Shown: piece by piece, positions 38,653 to 48,621 of the stretch
How the letters are laid out: every line of letters starts with the position of its first letter
Position numbering within the stretch: the stretch's first letter is position 1
Assembly: GCA_040357565.1 (NCBI GenBank)
Contig: JBDODJ010000040.1
DNA from: Cercozoa sp. M6MM
Lineage: Eukaryota > Endomyxa: Ascetosporea
Strand: one strand, 5' to 3'
Length of the DNA stretch: 64,000 nucleotides
Notes under the pieces: model-generated
The model's database searches: none
Told to the model about the DNA's origin: nothing
What the model saw: the letters and a program-made list of their open reading frames with translations, nothing else
Position numbers and translations under genes: made by a program

Positions 38653-40506
38653 NNNNNNNNNNNNNNNNNNNNNNNNNNNNNNNNNNNNNNNNNNNNNNNN
38701 NNNNNNNNNNNNNNNNNNNNNNNNNNNNNNNNNNNNNNNNNNNNNNNNNNNNTTGACCCCCCCCCCCCCCGCGTGTGCACCCACAGTGGAACCGCATTGG
38801 TCGCGCGGGCGTTCCGGGCGGCTGGAACGAGTTCCTGCGGCATCACTGCGGCGCCTTCCTCCGCGTGGATGCGCAGGACGTCGTGCACGCCGTCGTACTG
38901 CCGCCGGCGTCCGCGCGGAACTTTGCCGTCTCGCAACAGCAACAACAACAACAACAACAACAGCAACTGCAAAAACAACAGCAGTTTGAAAAACAACAAC
39001 AACTGCAAAAACAACAGCAGTTGGAAAAACAACAGCAGTTGGAAAAACAACAACAACTGCAAAAACAACAACAGTTGGAAAAACAACAACAACTGCAAAA
39101 ACAACAACAATTGCAAAAACAACAACAACTGCAAAAGCAACAACAACAGTTGGAAAAACAACAAATAGCGGCGTCGGTCAAGAAGAAAACCGGCGGCAAA
39201 AAAACGCACAAGAAACGCGTTTTTAAGGACGTCACCGAAGTGCAGGATCTCTTCGTCAGCGACGACGATGTGGTGCGTTTACACCTCCTACCTCCCTTTA
39301 CCTCTCACCCTCTTCTTTACCCACCCCTTCAGGAGACACGGGCCTTGTCGCGCAACTCGGGCGGTCCCGAGTGTGGCCGCTTCGCCGCGCAGTCGCTCTT
39401 CAGTCTGCCGCGTAGGCTTGTCCCCCCTTTACCCCCACCCTTTTCCCTTTACCTCCTTCCGTAGCACTGGCGTCTTCGGTGTCGTCGTCACAGTCGTCGT
39501 CGCCGTCGCCGTCGTCGCTGGCGCAGCAGATGCGTCGTCCCAAAAGTGCCGTCTCGGACGCATCGACGACGCCCGAGCCTGCTGCCTCGCGTATGCGCAC
39601 ATTTTCTCGGAGGGTAGTGGGGGATGTAGTGGGGTAAAGGAGGTACGCGTGTAGAGAACAAGCCGGCAGCGCAGGTAGTGTCGGTACAGAGTGCCGTCTA
39701 CGAGACTCATCATGACACCATCGACACCGACGACGACGAATACGACATGCTACTGCAGCGACTGTCGGCACAGCAACGGGTATCTTACCCCCTCCCCACC
39801 CCTCCCTTTGCTACCCCTGTCTTACCCATCCGTAGGCACAAGTACTCGACATGAACAAGACGGCAGGCAAAGCGTGGCATCACAACGTCGTTGGCATCAC
39901 TGTCGGTGGCAGTTCCGACCTGCATCCCAAGCTGCAGGTAGTCGTCGCGCCCTCACATCTACCTTTATCCCCTTACCCCCCCCCCCCTGGAGTAGGAGTG
40001 GATCTCACGCGTGACAGCTGGCGACTCGGTGGTGCCGAGCAAGCAGGTCGTGCGTGGCGACCCGTCCAAGCAGCACTACGTGACGCTGCTGCAGCACGCC
40101 ATGTGCATGTGTCGTGGCCGTGGTAAACCCGTGCCGCCCTCTGTCGCGCAGGCACCCAGTAGCAGCGTACCCTTTCTTGACATACCCATGTACACGTTTT
40201 CATTTACGTGTACACCTATACAGCGGCAAAGCCACCTGTCGAGCCTCATAAAATACCCACTGCCAACCTGGGTGGTGCCCATCCTCGAGCAGAAGCAGCA
40301 GTGCGCGCGCCTTTGGACGCATGTGGCCGCGCCGTGTGGCCATCTGTTCGCCGAGCCGTGGTACAACACTCTATCTCTCTTGTGGGGGGGTATTATCGCT
40401 CTCGGCATGACTATCTGTGTGTGTCTGCAGTCTGGAGAACATGAATAACGAGTGTCCCCACTGCGGCTGCAAGGTCAGCACGGCGCTGCCCCTGCATTTG
40501 AACTAG
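32323..40506 (+). CDS. Large unrecognised protein, LOTUS-like segment and C-terminal Cys/His finger
   Basis: I cannot name this gene. ATG 32323 begins MSASRRHPGTINKGIAIFEE. More than 25 short exons follow, separated by pyrimidine-rich TTTACCCC introns. Clear coding includes RQLAESTRQLAYKKGGDML (32590), KRISEWKKEFYGEPVPLK (33575), GEHVEKARRQESRVLQLNL (34055) and LPQLFGVSEWPQVAQNAADF (35239). A segment at 35440-35780 reads LLQRAGGSLALSQWQYVWQQ, then LCARRYLL, then GDLLSIYVSAMPFVEVTGDT, then SLVVGP; this pattern resembles LOTUS/OST-HTH RNA-binding domains (inference). Later exons include DILECVCVMDIATVEQVL (36460), a Gln/Lys hexapeptide-repeat region (38935-39165), a basic KKTGGKKTHKKRVFK and HHNVVGITVGGSSDL (39890). 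The end has CARLWTHVAAPCGHLF and NNECPHCGCK, a RING- or ribbon-like Cys/His finger, with stop at 40506. Two 100-N gaps interrupt it. It could be two adjacent genes. Confidence 0.5.
35077..35176. other. 100-N gap in an intron of the unknown gene
   Basis: Flanked by TTTACCCCC and poly-C sequence. The exons on either side belong to the same plus-strand gene, so coding sequence may or may not be missing. Confidence 0.95.
35555..35617. repeat. GTGAGTGAGTC-type tandem repeat
   Basis: Units of GTGAGTGAGTCA and variants in the intron between LCARRYLL and GDLLSIYV. Several copies carry the donor-like GTGAGT, so donor choice here could be ambiguous. Confidence 0.8.
37025..37085 (+). repeat. GGACAGACTGGACCA-type tandem repeat
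   Basis: About three to four degenerate units of CAGGACAGACTGGACCA, within or beside an exon of the unknown gene; open in one frame as a TGQ/DQ-rich stretch. Could be an expanded exon segment. Confidence 0.65.
38160..38608. repeat. TATG/TGTA tandem repeat array
   Basis: About 450 bp of TATATGTATG-type units. Long apparent Tyr/Val/Met/Cys open frames here are repeat artefacts; the array lies after the exon ending ATPPLDNVP. Confidence 0.9.
38615..38652. repeat. Poly-G tract at an assembly gap
   Basis: About 38 consecutive G residues running into the gap at 38653-38752; the far side resumes with poly-C. The gap therefore joins a G-run to a C-run, so an inverted join or collapsed repeat is possible. 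Confidence 0.9.
38653..38752. other. 100-N gap between poly-G and poly-C
   Basis: Unknown-size placeholder inside an intron region of the unknown plus-strand gene. Confidence 0.95.
38935..39165 (+). repeat. 18-bp CAA-rich coding repeat, hexapeptide (L/E)-x-K-Q-Q-Q type
   Basis: After a pure CAA/CAG run, an 18-bp unit encoding LEKQQQ or LQKQQQ repeats about a dozen times in frame. It is exonic: it continues in frame into a Lys-rich segment and EVQDLFVSDDD. Confidence 0.85.
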
Positions 40507-41023
40507 TAGTGAACCCAGGCGCGCGACGCACTCGAGCTCCCATCCGATCCATTTACGCATTCAGTTGCGTTGAGTGTCCGCAGACGTCATTGTTGCCCGA
40601 CCGCAGCCCTCTCAGATAGGAATCAGGCCTTGGTAAGTTGAGTGGGTACTTTGCCAGTGATACAAAAAAACACGAAGGAACGTAAGGTAGTGTCACGTTC
40701 GGTCAATTCGAGAGAGCGGAGCCTGAGTATGGTAAGTTACCCAACTGGCTGCAAAGCACTTAACGGTACTGTCGTGGCGTAGGTACGATAGTATCTGATC
40801 TGAGAAAAGACTCAACAAACTAACTACGGTAGTATCTGTCATATAGTCACATCAACGCAAAACGTTCACCAGCGTCGAGTGGCTGCATAGTTTGCGGCTT
40901 GGGCCAGACGGAGTCAAGTTCCTTCGAATGCGATCGGGAGTGTTATTGATCTTTCGGGTGCGTGAAGGTCGCGTCTGTTAGGCACACAGGACACCCAGTT
41001 GTGTATACTGAGATATACATACG
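40507..41023. other. Convergent spacer with a short repeat-family fragment
   Basis: 517 bp between the 3' ends of the unknown gene and the TEX264-like gene. Around 40650-40690 it reads GTGATACAAAAAAACACGAAGGAACGTAAG, closely related to 29150-29190; around 40805-40830 ACTCAACAAACTAACTAC resembles ACTCAACTAACTAACTAC at 50946. It looks like a relic of the dispersed repeat family. No gene seen. Confidence 0.5.
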
Positions 41024-42201
41024 TTAGAGTCCGAAGACTTGCAGGGTACGGTTGTTGAGTGGCGCGCACACGTGGATCTGCTTGCCGACATGATCGTAGA
41101 TCTCGAAAGAGCCGCAGGTGCCATGAACTGCAGAAACCGGATACAGGTGGGCATGGGGGTAAGACTACAGGTAGGACGCATACCAGTGCCGCAGGTGAGG
41201 TCGCCCAGAAACTGCTTCCGCAGTCGCGGATACAGCAGCACAGTAGCAAGGATGTAGGATAGCATGTTGGGCACACGCAGCGGGAACTCGGCACGCGCGT
41301 ACTCACCGGCCGGCACGTGCAGCACATGCACGTCTAGGGCCTCCAGGTGACCTTCGAAGAGCTCCAGGTCCACCTGGGGGGGGATAAACAGAAGGGTGGA
41401 TGGGGGATAAAAGGGTCAAAGGAGGCGAAGGGTAAAGGGTTCAGGGAATCACTGAGTAGGACAGTACCTTGGTCTGATCGTCAGCCTCAAGCATGGCGCC
41501 GCAGAAGGAGCGGCAGCGATCGCCGTCGGAAGGATCGTCAAAGTAGATGCCGCCCATCATGTCGAACTCGATGTTCTTCTCGTTAAGCACCTGTACAAAA
41601 AACACAAACAGATATACACACATGTGTCCCAGGAACAAACGTGGTAGATACAGGCCTACATCAGCAACGGCCTGGAAGACTGGGCCGACATCCTTGTAGG
41701 GTCCGATGTGCTCTCGGTACTGCAGGCACAAGTAAATCAAAAAGTGGAAGGGAAGGGAAAGAGAAGGGAAGAAGAGAACGCAGGTACCAGCAAGTAGAAG
41801 GAAGGCAGCGAGCAGCGCTTGAACTGGTGCCGACGCAGCACGCCGTAGTACCACAGCAGCAGCACAACAGCGGCCAGGCCCAGCAGCACGGTCTGCCACC
41901 TGTACGCCATGCACAAGTCAGTATCGACCACAGACGCTGCCTTGAAAGAAAAGAAAGACGAGAACAGCGTACCAAGGACCACCAACGGCAACGTTTTTGG
42001 CCGTCGCTGCTGCTTGCAACACGTAGGCGTATGCTTGGATGCCCAGTGCCTGCGGACCCGTCCCCGAATATAATACTCACGTGCCCACTCTAAACTGAGT
42101 ATTCGAGCTTGCACCTTGACAGTATCCACTGCTTCGCGCGACTGCACGATCGCCTCGCCCAGCAACTGCTTGGCATGCCCGAGGTCCACGTGCATCCCCA
42201 T
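41024..42201 (-). CDS. TEX264-like ER membrane protein with GyrI-like domain
   Basis: TEX264 is a single-pass ER protein that acts in ER-phagy and p97-linked repair in animals. Here ATG at 42201 (MGMHVDLGHAKQLLGEAI; an upstream in-frame ATG is at 42240) leads to a membrane segment, TVLLGLAAVVLLLWYYGVL (about 41900). The GyrI-like domain follows: YREHIGPYKDVGPVFQAV (about 41715), IEFDMMGGIYFDDPSDGDRC (about 41560), VDLELFEGHLEALDVHVLH (about 41370), YARAEFPLRVPNMLSYILA (about 41290) and FEIYDHVGKQIHVCAPLNN, ending QVFGL and TAA at 41024. These line up with human TEX264 motifs such as the YYDNP...CR and LEIYQEDQIHFMCPL regions. The last intron joins in phase (DLTCGT|VHGTCGS). The protein stops at the domain end, without the long C-terminal tail of animal TEX264. 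Confidence 0.75.
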
Positions 42202-42463
42202 CCTGCATTTCCAGCAGAAGCACCTCGTCACAAATGTCAAAGCGAGTTTAGAGACATTTTTTACCTAAATATGCTCTAAAAGGTATGTGCGCCTCGCCAC
42301 GGTACTCTGCACTAGCTTTGGGTGTCACTTGCCAACGACGGAATCCAAAGAGCGCCGATAAATATTAATGATGTTGTGTCTCAGTTCGTTGGTACCGTAC
42401 AACTGGACGCAAAAACGCAACTGGTTGAATTGAGGAAGATTTAGAGTTTCAGCGTGCGAAAAC
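42202..42463. promoter_or_regulatory. Divergent spacer, TEX264-like / REX1-like
   Basis: 262 bp between opposed starts, AT-rich around 42240-42280 and 42350-42380. No specific element identified. Confidence 0.4.
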
Positions 42464-43541
42464 ATGAAGCTACTTGAATTGAAAGGTGGCTCGCGTGCAG
42501 TAGAACCAACATCTACTGTGGTCAAGAAAGCTCGGGCGAATGTATCTTTATCGGTTGTATTGTTGTCGAGGCGTTTGTTTGTATTTGATTTGGTTTAGGT
42601 CAACTACGACGAGAATCTGAAAATATCGCGTCGATTGCGTCGACTGTACGTTTGCTGTTCTGTTCCCTCGTGATTAAATCCGCTTGTTTGGCTTCGCAGA
42701 TGCACGGACAAGATAGGCGAGAAGACTCCGGACAGCGCATTGGCAGATATCACAGGTACATCAAGTACCCGAGGTGTAGAGGAAATATAGAGACGAGGGA
42801 TAAATTCGCTGCTATAGCATTGGAAGCAACGATCGCCAGTGCTGTATCGTCTGCGCCGTCCTACAAGACTTGTACACAGTCATAATGTGTGATAGACAGA
42901 CAGTTGCTCACCTACACTGACTGTTGCAGTGGTAAAGCAAACGCTGCGAGCGCTTGAACAAGGTCGTTCAGTCGCTAAGATTGCTGTTCGCATCGCGGTG
43001 CGCCACCGCGTTCCGTACTGCTGAGTTTACCCCCCCCCCCCCCCCCTGCCACAGTAGACCTTCCTCCAGCAGGGTCAGGAAAGAGTTCCAGGAGGAGTAC
43101 GCACGACACATGAAGAAAGACGCGTGGAACCGTGCATGTCTTACTGCCAAGTACTTTGTCTTTTACTCCTCATACATACCTTTATATCACTCGTACTTCC
43201 CAACCCAGGCAGCGGCAAGACAACAGCTACCCCAACACTGGCGTCGAAGCACCTGCCAATGCGCGTGCAGTACCAGTTATTTCTATCAGTTTACCCCCCC
43301 CCCCCACCCCACCTTCTTGTTGACAGCTACGAGTGCTCGCCATGGACTGCGAAATGGTCGAAACGACGTAAGCCGCTTTTGTTTGCTTTCTGCGAAGGAA
43401 GGCTGTAAAGATCCATGGCAAAATGATGGTGTTTTGCGACAGGAAGGATGACGGTGCACTGGCACGTGTCAGTGTGGTCGACGAACACTGTAGTGTTGTA
43501 CTCGACATGGTACTGTTGTACGCTGTTTTAGGGTTTGTATT

Positions 43542-43594
<53 letters not shown>

Positions 43595-45164
43595 TGTGTG
43601 GTGTGTGGTGTGTGACAGCTAGTGCTTCCACCTGACTCGGTCGTCGACTGGCGTACTGACAAGGTGTGATTCAGTTCTGCGTATTGTACAAATATTCTAA
43701 TTATGCATATGTACGGATAGAGCGGTCTAACTGCCGAAAAGATGAGTGGTATTCCGCCACTTTCTGTGACTCGTTTGCTCTCCTGATTCCTTTCATGTAC
43801 ACAGGTGTCACTGCCTGCTTGGAGGATGCGCAAAGAGCACTGTTCGAGCACATGAGTCCATCCACTATTCTCGTGGGTCACTCACTCGAGAACGACCTCC
43901 GATCGCTTCAGTAGTTTTCGTTTTTGGGCAGTGCTGACTTTGTGTTACGTTTTTGCACCTGTTGGAAAAGACAGAGTAAAACACGTAAGGGTCTGCGATA
44001 CTGCCATTCTCTACGCCGTCGCGCCCAAGACACTGACCGTACCTGTCGCTTTGTTGACGCTGCTGTTGATGATGTTGGTACCGTGTGCTCTTACTTAGAG
44101 ACGAAACCTGGGACGAATTCGAAAACGAAAGTTACGCGACCTGGCTCGAGTAAAGATTCGAGTCAGTTGAGAACTGTTTTTTTTTAATAAGTGTGTCTGC
44201 AGGAACTGCTGAATATGGACATTCAAGAACACGGCGACACAGACGGCCACGACTCTGTGTGTTTCGTGATGGTAATGTTTAGGTGGTGTCATGGCTCTAT
44301 TTGTACATGCAGGTGGAAGACGCACAAGCAGCTATGCGTCTGGCGCTCCACTACGTGCAATCTCAACAGCAGCCAGGGTATCGTTTTGTACAGACGAGGC
44401 TGTATTGGACAAGAGACCAGCGTGTTCCTGCCCGTCACTCAGAGAGAAGCGAAGGCAAGTCGAGAAACGCGAGGGGCGAGATGATTCCGCAATGCTGTCT
44501 TTGGACTTTCTGAGACAATCTTCGCAACAACGCCAGCAGATTCTCGGTCTCGACGTGTGTCCTGAGGTGAGCAAGTACTCTACAGCATTGTCAACAGTAC
44601 TGAGCTTCGTTTTTATCTGTCGCTATAAATGTGCTCTGACCGTTGAGCAGAGTAGCAGCGACAGTGACGACTCGGACGACGAAGCCTTGTTGCAGGGTAG
44701 TAGTGCTTGACTTTTTACGTTTGACTGTACACTTGACACTACGAACTTGATTCTACGACTTGTAAATGCAGTGAGCTCACCTGGACGCAAGCGTCGTAGA
44801 TTGGCGCCTGGTATCAAGACACTCTCTGTTGATGTAAACCAGAGAAGTTGTGTTTTTTGTCTCCGCAGCGAGACTAGAGCCATTACAACGCCGACTGATC
44901 GGTATCGACGACGCCGGTGATCTCGTCGGCACCAGCAGTATCAAAGAGGGCAGTGCAGAACTCGACACTCAGAGTCAAACGGATCCGGTGAGGCCAAGCC
45001 CTGTTCTCGATGCATCCAAGGCGAGCTTTTCCGCTTGCAAGGCCGCTGTCCAGGGTGTGGACAGTAATGCTGCCAGTATGAACGATATCTCCGAGGTCGA
45101 TGGTCTCAACCCGAACGATTTCGGTGCACAACTCGATGCACTGAGCGCCTTTTTTGCTGGCTGA
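42464..45164 (+). CDS. REX1-type DEDDh 3'-5' RNA exonuclease
   Basis: Likely trims the 3' ends of 5S rRNA, tRNA or snoRNA in the nucleus. ATG 42464 starts MKLLELKGGSRAVEP; following exons give VNYDENLKISRRLRR, a helical region (VVKQTLRALEQ) and FQEEYARHMKKDAWNRACL. The nuclease core is complete: Exo I LRVLAMDCEMVET (about 43328), ARVSVVDEHCSVVLD (about 43462), DSVVDWRTDK (about 43635), Exo II LVGHSLENDLRSLQ (about 43870), HVRVCDTAILYAVAPK (about 43983), Exo III GHDSVEDAQAAMRLALHYV (split by an intron, about 44245-44360). The first D/E pair, the second D and the HxxxxD motif are all present. The C-terminal part is acidic/Ser-rich (SSSDSDDSDDEALLQ) with a basic SPGRKRRRLAPG signal and stop at 45164. 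Confidence 0.85.
43543..43614. repeat. (TG)n microsatellite in a REX1 intron
   Basis: TG repeat with GTGG interruptions in the intron between VVLDM and LVLPPDSVVDW. Confidence 0.9.
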
Positions 45165-45517
45165 GGCCTGGTGCCGAATTTACTCATGTACTTGTAGTTA
45201 CTTTTACGGCTTTAGTGATTTTTTAAGTTACTCCTTTTTTGCCGGGCAGCCCGGGCTCTCGTATCAACGTGTAGCAGAACTCAGCACTACAGGCTCTAAG
45301 TACAATCACGAAATCTTAAAGGATTTAAGAGAGGTTGGGGGGGGGGCTAAAAGAGGGGTAGGGGCTAAAATGAATATCTATGTAGTAACCGATCGTATCC
45401 AATTCACCGAAACAGATTTTCAACTAATTTCGGGAGTCCGACACCGCACAGGGAAGGTGTCGTGCATTTCGTTTTCTGTCTCATGATCACGGCATGGTTT
45501 TCCCGCCGTCGCTCCAC
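45165..45517. other. Convergent spacer between REX1-like and annexin genes
   Basis: 353 bp shared by two 3' ends. It contains an 8-bp palindrome GCCCGGGC near 45248-45255 and a short G-run near 45337. No gene or RNA seen. Confidence 0.4.
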
Positions 45518-47335
45518 TTACTCAAAGCCAACCTGCACATGGAAACAGAACTCACAAAATCACAGACGAGTGTGTGGGGTCAAACAGCAGCTTACAATGT
45601 TGCGCAGCAGCTTGAAGTAGCTGCCGGAGGTGTCGCCCTTGATGAACTGCTTGAGCGTCTTCTTGTAGCGACGGCCGAACTCGTCCGACACGGTCTGCAG
45701 GTCGACCTCGGCGCGACTCACGACGACGCGAATCAGCGTGCTGTCGTCAGTGCCGAGACCCTTCATCGACTCGAACAGCTGCACACAGTCAACACATTCC
45801 TCAATGCAAGCATCTGCATAATACAGACACAGAGGGGAGGAGAGTGCACCATCTGCGCAAAGAAGCCGCTGAGGTCGCGCGACTGCGAGACGATCGTGGC
45901 CAGTGCGCGCTTGATGTCCGTGGTGCGCATGCCCGACGTCAGCGCGCGCTCGATCGTCACGTCGCTGATCTTGGCGAACTCCTCCCAGGTCTTGCGCAGC
46001 TGCGCCATGTTGCGCTTCAGGAAGATCTCCATCACGCGCGAGTACTTCCAGCCCGTGAGGCGCTTACTCTCCTCCTTGAGCTTGCGCGCATCCGCCTTGG
46101 CGAGGTTCTCGTCCACCGTGTTGCTCTCGTCACGCTCGCAACTGCTCGCACACACACACAGGTTCAGTAAGCCAGGGATACTATGGGAGCAAGGTGAGTA
46201 CCGCAGGATGCCCTGCAGCAGGGCGCGGAAGTCGCCCGAGGTCTCGCTGCTGACGTCGCCGTCGAGGTTGCGCGAGTACTCGCGCTCGAACGCCGTCTTA
46301 ATCTCGCGAATGCGCTGCTGCGGCCGTGTGCACAGGATCTCGATCAGCTGGTTCTCGTTGGTGCCAAGGCCCTTCATGGCCTTGCGCAGCCAGTGCGCGT
46401 CGAACTGCGCCGGAGTCATCAGAAGCGCATTGCACAGCTCGCCAAAGTTGTTGCGCGTCTCGCTCTTGACATCCTGCCCGCAGCACACAACACATGCAGT
46501 GCACAGCTAGGTAGTTGTAGTGAGTGCCGTACCTTGCGCAGGTTGCGGTTGAACTGCTGCGAGAACGAGGCGGCCACCTGCTGCAGCTGCTCGTTCGAGC
46601 GCGTGCCGAGGATCTCCACGAGCACCTTGTTGTTGCAGCCGAGGCCCTTCATGGCCTGACGCAGCGCCTGCGCGTCACGAGCTGCCCACACACGAATTCA
46701 GAGACATCACCGGTAGCATCAACAAATAACAAGGCAATCCAGGGTACCAGCATCAAAGCTCGGGTGCGGACGCAGGGTCGGCACGCCCTGCTGGAAGTGC
46801 GTGGCCGCCGCAAACGTCGCCTGATGTTGAAGCTGCTGCGGCTGCTGCTGCTGCGAGGGAATCGACGTGGCCGACATGCCTTGCTGCTGATGCATACCTT
46901 GCTGCTGACGCAGACCTTGCTGCTGCTGCTGCTGCTGGTACTGCTGCTGCTGCTGCTGCTGCTGATGCTGCATGGGCTGACGCTGCTGGTACTGCTGCTG
47001 CGGCGGCTGCTGCTGCTGGTACTGCGGCTGCTGTTGCACCTGCGGGTAGTTACGCTGCGGGCCCTGGGCGGCTACACGTACAGTACACATACACACACAC
47101 ATGTATATATACGTATTAAACGGTACCGTAAGGGTTGACGCGCTGCTGCTGGTGCGGGTTGTACATGGTCTGCTGCTGCTGGGGCGCGTACATTGTCGAC
47201 TGCTGCTGCATCTGCGGCGCGTACATGGTCTGCTGCGGCTGCTGCCCGCACACATATAAACACCATATATCCACACACACACACACAATTACACACACAA
47301 TTACACACACAATTACACACACAATTACACACACA

Positions 47336-47385
<50 letters not shown>

Positions 47386-47395
47386 NNNNNNNNNN

Positions 47396-47446
<51 letters not shown>

Positions 47447-48021
47447 GCACACCATCATGCGCTGCTGCATCATCGGCTGCTGCGGACGGTACTGCGACGT
47501 CAGCGTGTGCGTGCCCGGCTGCGGCTGACCGTGGCGCGGGACCCTGCAGTCACACGAGAAAGATAGCAAGGGTGTCACAACAAAAATTAAACGTGTGTGT
47601 GAGAGGATACATGGTGGCAGTCTGTTGCTGGGCCGGAACCATCATTGTGGGCTGCTGAACCATCTACAGCGACGAACATACACAAAGCGCAAAACTTAGC
47701 GACAGTAAGGTTAAGTACCGTGGGCTGCGCCATCATCGTCGGCTGCTGGACCATCTGCCCAAAGGGTACAATACATACTGAATCAGACCCGGCATCACAC
47801 GCGCGCATACCATGGTGGGCTGAGCCTGAACCATCATAGTAGGCTGAGCCTGCACGACCATGGGTTGCGGCTGCACCTGTGGCGTCCGAAAACGCACATA
47901 CATTTAGATCCAAGCTATGCACGGAGGCTACCATCATGCCTGGCTGCTGTTGCTGGACGTACACAGTGCGCTGCTGGGGCTGTTGCTGCTGCTGCTGGTA
48001 TTGTTGATACGGGTACGACAT
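45518..48021 (-). CDS. Annexin with long Pro/Gln/Met-rich N-terminus
   Basis: A calcium-dependent phospholipid-binding protein. ATG at 48021 starts MSYPYQQYQQQQQ. A string of short exons encodes Gln/Pro/Met repeats (MVQQPTMMAQPT, MVQQPTMMVPAQQQ, QQQTMYAPQ-type), then a Gln-rich exon at about 46750-47070. Four annexin repeats follow: RDAQALRQAMKGLGCNNKVL (about 46680), then HWLRKAMKGLGTNENQLIEI (about 46395) with DGDVSSETSGDF, a third repeat from about 46130 (SRVMEIFLKRNMAQLRKTW) and ESMKGLGTDDSTLIRVVVSR (about 45770). Type II calcium-site motifs G-x-G-T are in repeats 2 and 4; repeat 1 has GLGC. The last exon is tiny: LLRNI joins VGFE by a clean gtaagc...tgcag intron, stop at 45518. The disordered N-terminus recalls annexin A7/A11-type and lower-eukaryote annexins. 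Confidence 0.88.
47273..47444. repeat. (CA)n and ACAATTAC repeats with a 10-N gap, in an annexin intron
   Basis: Starts with five ACACACACAATT units (47273-47340), then (AC)n on both sides of Ns at 47386-47395. Confidence 0.95.
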
Positions 48022-48621
48022 TGTAGTGTTACGCTTTTGCTGCTTTGTCTGCGCAAGAACAAGATCAGGGGATGCCAAACACATCAAACACGTCAAACAG
48101 ACACAACCAGAAAACACAAAAATTATTTTCCGCATGCCCATCAATGGCATCCGTGAAGGTTGCGAAACCCCAGAGTACGCGCAAAACACAATGATGCAGG
48201 GTGTTTGGCCAGACAAAGAACAAAGAAGCCCGACCAAGAAAACTGAAAATGGGTCATGCAGCCTGACAGTCTATCCAAGTAACACACCTCCTGCTGTGCT
48301 GGATAAAGAAGCAGAACGATTGAAAAGGTGTCTGTGCGATTCACCCCGTAGCAGATAGCTTTTTGCTCAAGAGCACGTTTCTTGCTATCAACCGATCAAA
48401 ATTTATTCTGAGTGATGCGCGAACGGTGCTTTTTTGCGGTACACAGTACAGTACCGGACCGACAGTACCGGATCGGGTGAGCCCAACCAGAGCCACTCCC
48501 ACTAACCAGCCACCTTAGCGCTGTGAGAGACGTTGTGACGAGCGAGTTTCTTCTCTCACAGTGGAGCAGCCACTAGCCACCACAGTCGTCCAGCAAAAGC
48601 GAGCAGGATTTGTCTGGCGAC
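48022..48621. promoter_or_regulatory. Divergent spacer, annexin / SANT gene
   Basis: 600 bp between opposed starts. A plus open frame of 110 codons (48026-48358) has no repeat or domain support; I treat it as 5' UTR or intron. Near 48443-48475 the short direct repeat GTACCGGA/GACAGTACCGG occurs. Nothing else recognised. Confidence 0.35.

Noticed and set aside
38175..38756. Tyr/Val/Met/Cys-rich frames over 190 codons
   Set aside because: They arise from the TATG repeat array, open in all frames; no domain and no plausible protein.
32323..40506. Idea that this gene is the FACT subunit Spt16 or a helicase
   Set aside because: No aminopeptidase-like, acidic-tail or Walker motifs are present; the segments read do not fit either family.
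48026..48358. 110-codon plus frame upstream of the SANT gene
   Set aside because: No domain, AT-rich, and it lies in the divergent spacer; more likely UTR or promoter.
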